Part shown: in pieces, positions 1 to 6,785 of the stretch | Position numbering within the stretch: the stretch's first letter is position 1 | Layout: the number at the start of each line of letters is the position of its first letter | DNA from: Nitrospinota bacterium | Lineage (GTDB): Bacteria; Nitrospinota_A; UBA7883; JACRLM01 | Reading direction: 5' to 3' | Assembly: GCA_015231995.1 (NCBI GenBank) | Contig: JADGAO010000042.1 | Span: 1-13,269, forward strand | Length of the DNA stretch: 13,269 nt | Position numbers and translations under genes: made by a program | The notes under the pieces: model-generated | Told to the model about the DNA's origin: nothing | Database searches by the model: none | The model's input: only the letters and a program-made list of their open reading frames with translations

Positions 1-1227
1 AGCATGGGCGGGGCGGTCACAGCCGCGCCGTACGACAGCACGACGACTGTCGCAAACCCTGCCGGACTTGCGCTGGTCAACAAACGGGCGGACATGAACT
101 TCGATGCGTTCATGCCTGTCCGCACAGCCGATTTCACCGGCGCCATGGGAGAAAGCGACCAGGGCGGCTCGCCTCTTTACCTTGTCCCGGCGGTGGGTGT
201 TGTGGGTTCGGTGGATGGAGCCGACCTCGCCATCGGCGGCGGCATGTTCCTGGTCTCCGGCATGGGCGTGGATTACAGCACTATAAACTCCGCCCCTTTC
301 AGCGCGCCTTATGGCGATTATACGCCGTGGAAGGCCAACCTTTACAGCCAGTATCAACTATGGAAACTGGCTCCTGGCGTCGCCAAGAAAATAAACGACA
401 GCCTGTCTCTGGGTGTGGCCTTGAACGTTGATTACCAGCAGATGGGGTTCAAGATGAAATATTTCGACCCTAACAGCTCCAGCTACATGGGGGCGGATCT
501 TTCCCGCGCGGTGGGGGCGATGGGTTTTGGCGTCACTGCGGGCGCTATCTACAAAGTCAACGACACTATTCAGCTCGGCGCCACTTACACGTCGGAGCAG
601 AGTTTTGCCGACATGGATTATCGGTTATCGGCGGGCGATGTGGCTTTCCCCAATGGGCAGGGGCAGGCTATAGTCTCCGGCAACGACACGTACAAAATGA
701 AAATGAACTTCCCGCAACAGGTCGCCTTGGGCGTGGCCATCACCCCGGTTGAGAACCTGAAAATCACCGCCGACTATAAGTGGATCAACTTCAAGAGCAC
801 CCATGACAAGATCAACCTCAGCGGAAACTACGCGCTTGTGAGCCAGGCAACCGGCGCGGTGGTCGGCTCCACCAACGCCTTGCCGCTCACCTTCGGGTGG
901 GACGACGTTTCGGTGATCGCCGTCGGCGTGGAGTACAAAGTGACGGGCGCCACCACATTGCGCGCCGGTTACAACCACGGCAACTCGCCGATTAAGGAAG
1001 AGGACGTGTTCAGCAACATGGTCTTCCCGGCGATTGTTGAGGATCACATCGGTCTTGGCGCGGATTTCCGGCTTGGCGATAACTGGGAGCTGGACCTTGC
1101 CTATATGAAAGCGTTCAAGAAAGAGATCACCGGCAAGAACGACATGATGGGCCAAACCTCCGGAGCCAAAATAGCTCTTGAGGAAAGCAGTCTTACACTC
1201 GGAGTCTCGTACAACTTCGGCAAGTAA
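1..1227 (+). CDS. FadL/OmpP1-family outer-membrane transport protein, 5' end missing
   Basis: Members of this family are outer-membrane beta-barrels that import long-chain fatty acids or other hydrophobic compounds. The visible 408 codons start mid-protein. The frame is open to the window edge, and the first residues (SMGGAVTAAPYDSTTTVANPAGLA) match the segment just after the signal peptide in family members, where an MGGA stretch precedes the NPAGLA motif. The ATG at 4 is therefore an internal Met, and the signal peptide lies upstream of the window. The rest alternates hydrophobic and polar residues in barrel-strand style, with family-like segments such as ALGVAITPVENLKITADYKW and a final amphipathic strand LTLGVSYNFGK. 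A strong terminator follows 20 bases after the stop. Family assignment is confident; the substrate (fatty acid, aromatic or hydrocarbon) cannot be read from the sequence. Confidence 0.88.
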   Translation, partial: SMGGAVTAAPYDSTTTVANPAGLALVNKRADMNFDAFMPVRTADFTGAMGESDQGGSPLYLVPAVGVVGSVDGADLAIGGGMFLVSGMGVDYSTINSAPFSAPYGDYTPWKANLYSQYQLWKLAPGVAKKINDSLSLGVALNVDYQQMGFKMKYFDPNSSSYMGADLSRAVGAMGFGVTAGAIYKVNDTIQLGATYTSEQSFADMDYRLSAGDVAFPNGQGQAIVSGNDTYKMKMNFPQQVALGVAITPVENLKITADYKWINFKSTHDKINLSGNYALVSQATGAVVGSTNALPLTFGWDDVSVIAVGVEYKVTGATTLRAGYNHGNSPIKEEDVFSNMVFPAIVEDHIGLGADFRLGDNWELDLAYMKAFKKEITGKNDMMGQTSGAKIALEESSLTLGVSYNFGK

Positions 1228-1247
1228 GCGAATTTCGGACAAAACTC

Positions 1248-1288
1248 GGGGCGGGGCTGTATGGCTCCCGCCCCTTTCTTTTTTTCTC
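1248..1288 (+). terminator. Rho-independent terminator of the FadL-family gene
   Basis: A GC hairpin pairs GGGGCGGG (1248-1255) with CCCGCCCC (1267-1274). It is followed directly by a T-rich tract (TTTCTTTTTTTCTC, 1275-1288). It begins 20 bases after the TAA at 1225-1227. Confidence 0.85.
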
Positions 1289-1405
1289 TGGCGGATAACC
1301 CCGCAACCTCCAGATTTCGTAGCAAAAAGCCACACTGTTGCTTATGGCGACACTTTTTCCACCAACCAATTTATGAATCAATTTGATTATTAAGGCTATT
1401 TGGCA

Positions 1406-1421
1406 TGGCGCCGGGCTTGCT
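1406..1421 (+). promoter_or_regulatory. Candidate sigma-54 (RpoN) -24/-12 promoter
   Basis: The sequence TGGCGC-N5-TTGCT matches the consensus TGGCAC-N5-TTGCW with one mismatch. The invariant GG (1407-1408) and GC (1419-1420) are exactly 10 bases apart. The predicted start of transcription is near 1432, about 26 bases before the ATG at 1458. That leaves room for the ribosome binding site AAGAAGG (1445-1451). No convincing sigma-70 -35/-10 pair was seen nearby, and no activator site was identified. Confidence 0.55.
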
Positions 1422-1457
1422 TATTCATGATAGCCACGTTTACTAAGAAGGTTAAAA

Positions 1458-3167
1458 ATGCACATTGATATTTTCAAGGTTTTGCCGGATTTAGCCTTAA
1501 AACTTGTCGAAAATTCGATCGAGGGAATAGTTATAACCGACGCCAACGAGGTGATCCAGTTTGTCAATGAAGCCTTTACCCAGATAAGCGGTTATTCAGC
1601 CGAAGAAGCGATCGGACAAACCCCGCGAATATTAAAATCCGGAAAACATGACAAGAGTTTTTACGAAGGTATGTGGGCCAGCCTCATCAAGGACGGCGCC
1701 TGGAAAGGCGAGATATGGAATAAACGCAAAAACGGGGATATCTACCCCCAGAGGATTTCGATAATCTCTATTGAAGACCCGTCAGCCCCGGGCAACAAGT
1801 ATTTCGCCTCCGTAATTTCCGATCTTACCCAGATTAAGCATGACGAAGAGGAATTGCGGCACAGGGCGGATCACGACGTATTGACCAACCTGCCGAACCG
1901 CTACCTGTTTCAGGACAGGATAACGCAAGCCGTCAACCGAGCCAAACGCAGTAACGGGAAGTTCGCTGTGCTGTTCATAGACATAGATGATTTCAAAAAG
2001 ATCAACGACGGTTTGGGCCACGACGCCGGGGACATGGTGTTGCGGGAGATCGCAATGCGGCTCGTCCAGTGCGGACGCGATGTTGACACCGTTTCCAGGG
2101 TGGGCGGGGACGAATTCACGTTTATTCTGGAGGGGGTCGGCGCGGCGGACATCACCATTGTGGCGGCAAGAATCATCGAACGGATGCGCCAGCCGTTTTC
2201 ATTTTATGGAAGGGATATCCATCTTACCGTCAGCATCGGGATAGCGATGTTTCCCGAAAACGGGAAGTCTGCGGCTGAAATAATGAAAAACGCCGATATG
2301 GCCATGTACCACGTTAAAGGTTTCGGCAAGAACAAGTTTTTCTTTTTTACGCCGGAGCTCAACGATAGGGCCATAAAAACTTTGCAGTTGGAAACCGATC
2401 TCCGGGAAGGGATCAAAAACCGGGAGATGATCGCCTATTATCAACCCAAAATTGATCTTCTAACCGGAAAAGTCATCGGCATGGAAGCGCTGGCCCGATG
2501 GCCCAGGTTCAATGGACGGCCAGTCTGCCCGGACGAATTCATCCCGGTCGCCGAACATACCGGGATGATTGTTGATCTGGACACGGTCATTTTCGAGCTT
2601 GCCTGCGATTTTACGCGCCAGGTCAAAAAAATATTGAATGGAAACGGAAAATCTTTCAGGGTATCGGTAAATTTGTCCCCGAAAAATATCGAGAAGAAAG
2701 GTTTTCTATCCAGGCTGATCAAGATTGTCGAAAGAGTCGGCCTGAGCCCGGAAGATGTCGAGTTCGAGGTGACGGAAAGCGTGATAGTCGGCAATATCGC
2801 ATCGGCCAAAGCTATCCTCAATTCCCTCAACAGCGACGGTTTCTCGATTTCGATAGACGATTTTGGAACCGGTTATTCATCGTTGTCCTACCTGATGCAA
2901 TTCCCGATCAGCTCGCTGAAAATAGACAAATCCTTCATACGTAACCTGTCGACCGAACCAAAGGCGCTCACCATCGCAAAAGCCATTGTGAGCATGGCTC
3001 ACGGCATAGGCGTGAAAACGGTCGCCGAAGGGGTCGAAACGCAGGATCAACTGGCTTACCTGCGGGATATGGGTTGCGACCAGATACAGGGTTATATCTT
3101 CAGCCGCCCATTGCCGGAGGATGAAATGGCGGACCTGATTACCGCCGGGAGAGTGTTCGAGATGTAG
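1458..3167 (+). CDS. PAS-GGDEF-EAL cyclic-di-GMP synthase/phosphodiesterase
   Basis: This 569-residue protein has one PAS sensor domain (about 12-130), a GGDEF diguanylate cyclase domain (about 135-300) and an EAL phosphodiesterase domain (about 310-560). It has no signal peptide or membrane segment, so it is probably cytosolic. The cyclase motif GGDEF is intact (216-220), as is the upstream metal/substrate segment FIDIDDFKKIN. An RxxD product-inhibition site (RDVD, 207-210) lies exactly five residues before it. The EAL side keeps E343, R347, N405, E437, D467-D468, K488, E524 and Q544, so neither half looks degenerate. A good ribosome site AAGAAGG lies six bases before the ATG. A sigma-54-like promoter precedes it, which suggests activator-controlled expression. 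The PAS ligand is unknown and no partner gene is adjacent. Confidence 0.93.
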   Translation: MHIDIFKVLPDLALKLVENSIEGIVITDANEVIQFVNEAFTQISGYSAEEAIGQTPRILKSGKHDKSFYEGMWASLIKDGAWKGEIWNKRKNGDIYPQRISIISIEDPSAPGNKYFASVISDLTQIKHDEEELRHRADHDVLTNLPNRYLFQDRITQAVNRAKRSNGKFAVLFIDIDDFKKINDGLGHDAGDMVLREIAMRLVQCGRDVDTVSRVGGDEFTFILEGVGAADITIVAARIIERMRQPFSFYGRDIHLTVSIGIAMFPENGKSAAEIMKNADMAMYHVKGFGKNKFFFFTPELNDRAIKTLQLETDLREGIKNREMIAYYQPKIDLLTGKVIGMEALARWPRFNGRPVCPDEFIPVAEHTGMIVDLDTVIFELACDFTRQVKKILNGNGKSFRVSVNLSPKNIEKKGFLSRLIKIVERVGLSPEDVEFEVTESVIVGNIASAKAILNSLNSDGFSISIDDFGTGYSSLSYLMQFPISSLKIDKSFIRNLSTEPKALTIAKAIVSMAHGIGVKTVAEGVETQDQLAYLRDMGCDQIQGYIFSRPLPEDEMADLITAGRVFEM

Positions 3168-3489
3168 GCTTTAAACCCTAATTTGTCGTTCCTGAAAAAG
3201 CTAAAATCTTTAAAATGCCTAGATAAAACCGCTCCTTTTTTCTTTTTAGCGCCAATCAATCGCAACAAATTAGCGGTTTGTCCAAAAAACATGGCGACTT
3301 TACGTTGTAGCCGGAATTATCGAATGCATTTCCAACCAGCAAAAGCATATCAGACTGCGACAATCCAACTTTGTCCCCCTTAGAAAGGGGGACCGCAACG
3401 CAGTTGCGAGGGGGTTTAATTAAACCCCACCGACGCGGGTACGCGCCACCTCCCCTTGCTAAGGGGAGGGAAAAAAGAGACCTTACATC
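3168..3489. other. Gene-free gap between convergent genes
   Basis: This 322-base gap lies between the 3' ends of the PAS-GGDEF-EAL gene (+) and the Tim44-like gene (-). The left part (3168-3370) is AT-rich, with T runs at 3235-3248. It also has a distant inverted pair AAACCGCT/AGCGGTTT (near 3227 and 3272). I could not make a convincing intrinsic terminator from these. The right part holds the palindromic repeat described separately (3373-3469). I saw no ORF, RNA gene or promoter here. Confidence 0.6.
3373..3469. repeat. Palindromic multi-hairpin repeat, CCCCCTT/AAGGGGG family, copy 1
   Basis: A chain of short inverted repeats: GTCCCCCTT/AAGGGGGAC (3373-3393), CGCAAC/GTTGCG (3394-3408), GGGGTTTAATTAAACCCC (about 3411-3428) and CCTCCCCTT/AAGGGGAGG (3449-3469). 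The first and last hairpins are inverted versions of each other, so the unit has hairpin ends. It resembles 8061-8193 in layout and sequence. It lies 21 bases past the stop of the minus-strand Tim44-like gene. No T tract follows a hairpin in either direction, so it is not a classical intrinsic terminator. Confidence 0.7.
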
Positions 3490-4485
3490 CTAAAAAACGA
3501 ACGGCGAATTCGCCGCCACTCCTTGTCCCGCAACCTGATTTATCGCGGAAAGTTTCCAGGGGTTGTTCCCCACATTCCTTGTAAACGTCCAATGTTCTTC
3601 GAACTTCACCGGCTCGGTTTTGCTTCCCGCCACTATCGCTCCGGTAGAATCGTCCGTCGTGTAGTCCAGCAGGTTTGCGGTGAAAAGGACGGTGATAAAA
3701 TCGTTCCCTTCTTCCTGCCACGCCTCGAATATTTCCACCTTGCGCACAGCGATGTTTTCGAGGTGATTGGTCTTTCTGTCCCTCAACAGCCCGTCCACAT
3801 CGGCCTGAATAGCCTTCCTTGTCTCATCGGTAAGCAGGGGCTGGACGGAAGAGATATTCCTGTTCATCCAGGCGCCCTGTATCTTGAAGAAGATATCGGT
3901 GACGTTTTCGTTGAACCTGTTTTCGTCGAATGAAGTATCCATCTGCCGGACATGCGACAATCCCTGATCGAGGGTGTTGATCCCAGGCGCGAACTGCGTG
4001 GATTGATATGGCTCGTTCGCCGCGCCATGCGCGGATGGGTATGCCGAATTATTGGCTTCGGTTCGCTTCGATTGAACCATCCTGTAAATAAAATAGCCGA
4101 TTCCAGCGACAAGGATGATTTCAAAAAGGCCAATCCCGCTACCGCCAATCCCGCCCATGCCTCCGCTTGCTCCGGCTATGCTACTGAAAAGCATTCCGCC
4201 GAGTAATCCTCCGGCGATGCCTCCCAGCAATCCGCCGCCCATGCCGCGCATGAATCCGCCCGCAGGTTGCGGAGCCGTGGCCTGTGGCGGAGTCGCCTGA
4301 CGGTTGGAGGTCGCGCCTTGCGCCGGTTGGGCTGGTTTTGATGGGGGCGAGTAGCTTCTGGAGCCTCTGCTCCCGAACGAACGCCCGCCACCGGCCCTTG
4401 CGTCTGCGTCGGAGCCGGGGAACGCCGCGACAATAAACATAAAGAGAGAAATTCCCATTACCAATCCAACGGATTTTCTGTTCAT
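3490..4485 (-). CDS. Tim44-like domain protein with signal peptide and Gly/Pro-rich linker
   Basis: This 331-residue protein starts with a signal sequence (MNRKSVGLVMGISLFMFIVA, ending near SDADA at 25-29). Next is a region rich in Gly, Ser, Pro and Gln (30-118), including GGGLLGGIAGGLLGG-type glycine repeats. A membrane segment (about 118-136) follows, then a C-terminal Tim44-like domain (about 170-322). Bacterial proteins of this build are widespread and poorly characterised; the domain is named after the mitochondrial import-motor subunit, but an import role should not be assumed. The start at 4485 is chosen because AGGAGAG (4488-4494) sits just upstream and a signal peptide begins there. 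The frame stays open to 4848, but that extension reads through a mobile element. The gene is convergent with the GGDEF-EAL gene. Confidence 0.85.
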   Translation of the reverse strand: MNRKSVGLVMGISLFMFIVAAFPGSDADARAGGGRSFGSRGSRSYSPPSKPAQPAQGATSNRQATPPQATAPQPAGGFMRGMGGGLLGGIAGGLLGGMLFSSIAGASGGMGGIGGSGIGLFEIILVAGIGYFIYRMVQSKRTEANNSAYPSAHGAANEPYQSTQFAPGINTLDQGLSHVRQMDTSFDENRFNENVTDIFFKIQGAWMNRNISSVQPLLTDETRKAIQADVDGLLRDRKTNHLENIAVRKVEIFEAWQEEGNDFITVLFTANLLDYTTDDSTGAIVAGSKTEPVKFEEHWTFTRNVGNNPWKLSAINQVAGQGVAANSPFVF

Positions 4486-4545
4486 GACTCTCCTAAATAA
4501 TTCGTTTTGAAACATTCGGCGTTTACGGACAATGTCAGTCATCAT

Positions 4546-4728
4546 GGGGCTGTCTCCCAAATGCTCGGCGTGGGTGTTCTTCACCCCGCCGTCCGCCGGT
4601 AGGGGCGGATCGGGAGCCGCCCTTCCTTTAAAGACGGGCGCGTAGCGACGCGCCCCTACGAAGACCGAGGTGAAGAACACCTCGAACAGCGTTTGTCGCT
4701 TCTGTTTTACCATTTGGCGACAGACCCC
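4546..4728 (-). mobile_element. Non-autonomous GGGG-ended palindromic element, copy A (183 bp)
   Basis: The ends are inverted repeats: GGGGCTGTCTCCCAAATG at the left, and the reverse complement of GGGGTCTGTCGCCAAATG at the right. Perfect 5-base direct repeats ATCAT flank it (4541-4545 and 4729-4733), as expected of a transposition target duplication. Both arms match copy B (11386-11535) in reversed orientation almost base for base. Each arm has a small hairpin with a five-base loop: GGGTG-ttctt-CACCC (4572-4586) and GAGGTG-aagaa-CACCTC (4667-4683). The interior differs from copy B and holds a nested palindromic unit (4599-4659). No transposase is encoded, so it would have to be mobilised in trans. 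The GGGG ends and 5-bp duplication are shared with Tn3-type elements, but I cannot assign the family. Confidence 0.85.
4599..4659. repeat. Palindromic repeat GTAGGGGCG...CGCCCCTAC nested in copy A
   Basis: This 61-base unit has exact inverted ends (GTAGGGGCG and CGCCCCTAC). It contains two hairpins, GGGCGG/CCGCCC and GGGCGCGT/ACGCGCCC, joined by TTCCTTTAAAGAC. It replaces the 40-base AT-rich interior of copy B. A related half-unit with the same joint (TTCTTTAAGGACGGGCGC) occurs at 9155-9192. Confidence 0.65.
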
Positions 4729-4801
4729 ATCATAGCATCGGAGCCTCTGGTTAAGCTGGAATAGTTGCGAGGGGTCAAAAGCTTCTGGGAAAAGAGTTTT
4801 T

Positions 4802-4830
4802 CTGCAACCAGCCGGTCTTTCGTTTATGAT
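4802..4830 (+). promoter_or_regulatory. Weak sigma-70-type promoter candidate for the RidA-trpE unit
   Basis: A TATGAT -10 box (4825-4830, five of six matches) lies 17 bases after CTGCAA (4802-4807), a poor -35 with three of six matches. It would give a transcript starting near 4837, about 40 bases before the chosen start at 4878. Confidence 0.35.
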
Positions 4831-4877
4831 AGTAACCTTTGACAGCATTCATGAAAATTGACGGAGCGTTCACTGTT

Positions 4878-5267
4878 ATGAAAAGGGAAAACATCTCGAC
4901 CGGCTCGAAGTGGGAGCCGATTATCGGCTACTCCAGGGCGGTTAAAATAGGCAATCACATCTCCGTCTCCGGCACCACGGCCACCGGCCCGGACGGCTCC
5001 ATCGTCGGCGAAGGCGACCTGTACAAACAGGTGGAGCAGACATTGAAAAACATCGTCTCCGCTCTGGCGAAAGCCGGGGCCGGGCCGGAGCATGTCGTCC
5101 GAACCCGGATGTACCTTACCAACATCGGCGAATGGGAGAAGGCCGGAAAGGCGCATGGCGAGGTTTTCGGCTCCATCCGTCCCGCCACAACGATGGTGGA
5201 GGTGAGCAAGCTCATAGACCCGAAGATGCTCGTGGAGATAGAGGCCGACGCTATCATAGGCGGCTGA
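4878..5267 (+). CDS. RidA (YjgF/YER057c/UK114) family protein lacking the deaminase arginine
   Basis: This is a small 129-residue protein of usual RidA length, starting MKRENISTGSKWEPIIGYSRAV. RidA proper hydrolyses reactive enamines and imines such as 2-aminoacrylate and acts as a cytosolic trimer. In E. coli RidA the catalytic arginine lies in a PARSCVEV segment. Here the matching segment is PATTMVEV (102-109), so threonine replaces it. By analogy this is one of the Rid subfamilies without that arginine, so the usual imine deaminase activity is doubtful. The start at 4878 fits family N-termini and has GGAG (4863-4866) upstream. Met codons at 4839 and 4851 would add residues that family members lack. 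It ends six bases before trpE, so the two are probably co-transcribed. Confidence 0.85.
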   Translation: MKRENISTGSKWEPIIGYSRAVKIGNHISVSGTTATGPDGSIVGEGDLYKQVEQTLKNIVSALAKAGAGPEHVVRTRMYLTNIGEWEKAGKAHGEVFGSIRPATTMVEVSKLIDPKMLVEIEADAIIGG

Positions 5268-5273
5268 ACTGGC

Positions 5274-6785
5274 ATGTACTCCATTTCACGCGAACGCTTC
5301 ATCGAGCTTTCGTCACGCGGCAACCTGATACCTGTCTTCCGCGAAATTTTCGCGGATTTGGAGACCCCTGTCTCCGCATATGTGAAGATGGGCGACACGC
5401 CGTATTCCTACCTGCTCGAATCGGTGCAAGGTGGCGAGAAATGGGGCCGGTACACCTTCATCGGCATGAACCCTTCCATCATATTCAAATACACGCAGGG
5501 TGAAGTTTCCATAACGGAAAGCGGCGTTGAAAAAAACTTCAAACCGCAGGGAGACCCGCTCGACGAGTTGAAGAAGGTGATGTCGCGCTACACTCCCGTT
5601 CCAGTGCCGGGACTGCCCAGGTTCTACGGCGGCGCGGTCGGGTTTATCACCTACGACACTGTGCGCTACTTCGAAAAAATGCCCGGCGTGGCCGTGGACG
5701 ATCTGGGAACGCCGGACGCCGTCTTCGCCGTGACGGACACGATCCTGATTTTCGACAACATCGCCAACACCATCAAGGTCGTCTCCAACGCCTATGTGGG
5801 AAACGGCGATCCCGGAGCGGCTTACGACCGCGCCCTTAGCAAGATAGACGCTATCATCAGCAGGCTTCGCGGCCCTCTTCCCTATTTCGAAACGGTGAGG
5901 GGAAACCCGCAGGTCAAGTTCGAAAGCGCTATGGATAAGGAAGCGTACCAACGCAATGTTACGCGGTGCAAGGAGTACATAACCGAAGGCGATATTTTCC
6001 AGGTGGTGCTGGCTCACAGGCTCAAAGCCAAAATCACAGTCCCGGCGTTTCAGGTATATCGCGCCCTTCGCGCCGTCAACCCCTCGCCGTACATGTACTA
6101 TCTCAATTTCGGCGGGATAAGGATCGTCGGCGCGTCGCCGGAATCGCTCGTGCGGGTGGAAGAAGGCGTTGTGGAAACACGCCCCATCGCAGGCACAAGG
6201 CCTCGTGGGAAAGACGCGGATGAGGATAAAAAGCTCATCGAAGACCTGCTTGCAGACGAGAAAGAACGGGCGGAACATCTGATGCTGGTGGATTTGGGAC
6301 GCAACGATATCGGCAGGGTGTCGGTCGGCGGAACGGTTAAAGTGGATGAGTTCATGTCCACCGAAAAGTATTCGCACGTCATCCACATCGTCTCCAACGT
6401 CAAGGGAAACCTTAGCCCCGAACATGACGCTTACGACGCGCTTCGCGCAGTCTTCCCCGCCGGCACGTTGAGCGGCGCGCCAAAAATACGCGCCATGGAG
6501 ATAATCGAGGAGATGGAAGGGACGCGCAGAGGAGTTTACGGCGGCGCGGTCGGTTATTTTTCGTTTTCCGGCAACATGGACATGGCCATCGCCATCCGCA
6601 CTCTGCAGATCATGGACGGCCAGGCGTATCTTGGCGTTGGCGCGGGGATAGTGGCCGATTCCATCCCATCCCGCGAACATCAGGAGACGATGAACAAAGG
6701 CCGGGCGTTGATACAGGCCGTGCGCATCGCCGAGAATGGATTGGAGCCTTTGACGGCTGTGGATAATCGCCCGTTGTCATCCTGA
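5274..6785 (+). CDS. trpE: Anthranilate synthase component I
   Basis: This 503-residue chorismate-using enzyme makes anthranilate from chorismate, the first committed step of tryptophan synthesis, with ammonia supplied by a glutamine amidotransferase partner (TrpG). The N-terminal part has the tryptophan-feedback motif LLES (47-50) followed by RYTF (59-62). The C-terminal chorismate-binding domain has ETRPIAGTRPRG (301-312), LMLVDLGRNDIGRV (336-349), FPAGTLSGAPKIRAMEII (394-411) and GAGIVADSIPSREHQET (456-472). The PIAGT alanine separates it from PabB, which has lysine there. The ribosome site is weak (AGGCGG about 12 bases upstream), which suggests coupling to the preceding RidA-family gene. 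trpG does not follow. The last three codons and the stop lie inside an interspersed repeat that begins at 6774. Confidence 0.95.
   Translation: MYSISRERFIELSSRGNLIPVFREIFADLETPVSAYVKMGDTPYSYLLESVQGGEKWGRYTFIGMNPSIIFKYTQGEVSITESGVEKNFKPQGDPLDELKKVMSRYTPVPVPGLPRFYGGAVGFITYDTVRYFEKMPGVAVDDLGTPDAVFAVTDTILIFDNIANTIKVVSNAYVGNGDPGAAYDRALSKIDAIISRLRGPLPYFETVRGNPQVKFESAMDKEAYQRNVTRCKEYITEGDIFQVVLAHRLKAKITVPAFQVYRALRAVNPSPYMYYLNFGGIRIVGASPESLVRVEEGVVETRPIAGTRPRGKDADEDKKLIEDLLADEKERAEHLMLVDLGRNDIGRVSVGGTVKVDEFMSTEKYSHVIHIVSNVKGNLSPEHDAYDALRAVFPAGTLSGAPKIRAMEIIEEMEGTRRGVYGGAVGYFSFSGNMDMAIAIRTLQIMDGQAYLGVGAGIVADSIPSREHQETMNKGRALIQAVRIAENGLEPLTAVDNRPLSS

Larger units (their letters stand above)
4486..4877. 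other. Divergent intergenic region occupied by a mobile element
   Basis: This 392-base gap lies between the divergent Tim44-like gene and the RidA-family gene. Element copy A (4546-4728, with target duplications at 4541-4545 and 4729-4733) fills about half of it. What remains is 55 bases upstream of the Tim44-like start, where I see no clear promoter, and 144 bases upstream of the RidA-family start, which has a weak promoter candidate. No coding sequence is supported here. Confidence 0.65.

Noticed and set aside
625..1335. 236-residue open frame on the minus strand
   Set aside because: It is antisense to the FadL-family barrel and runs across its terminator; no domain or ribosome site.
3227..3279. 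Terminator for the GGDEF-EAL gene from AAACCGCT/AGCGGTTT
   Set aside because: The paired segments are about 38 bases apart and the T runs fall inside the loop instead of after the stem.
3373..3469. CRISPR array
   Set aside because: The hairpins are of different sequence and there are no regular direct repeats with spacers of constant length; the same holds for 8061-8193.
4486..4848. N-terminal extension of the Tim44-like protein to a 452-residue frame starting at 4848
   Set aside because: The extra codons run through mobile element copy A and its flanks. A ribosome site and a typical signal peptide mark the start at 4485.
4803..4877. Tryptophan leader peptide or attenuator before the RidA-trpE unit
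   Set aside because: There is no short frame with tandem Trp codons and no alternative hairpins followed by a T run in this stretch.
5313..6680. 455-residue open frame on the minus strand
   Set aside because: It lies wholly within trpE, which has every family motif. The minus-strand protein is His/Arg/Val-rich with no recognisable domain, as expected for the opposite strand of a high-GC gene.
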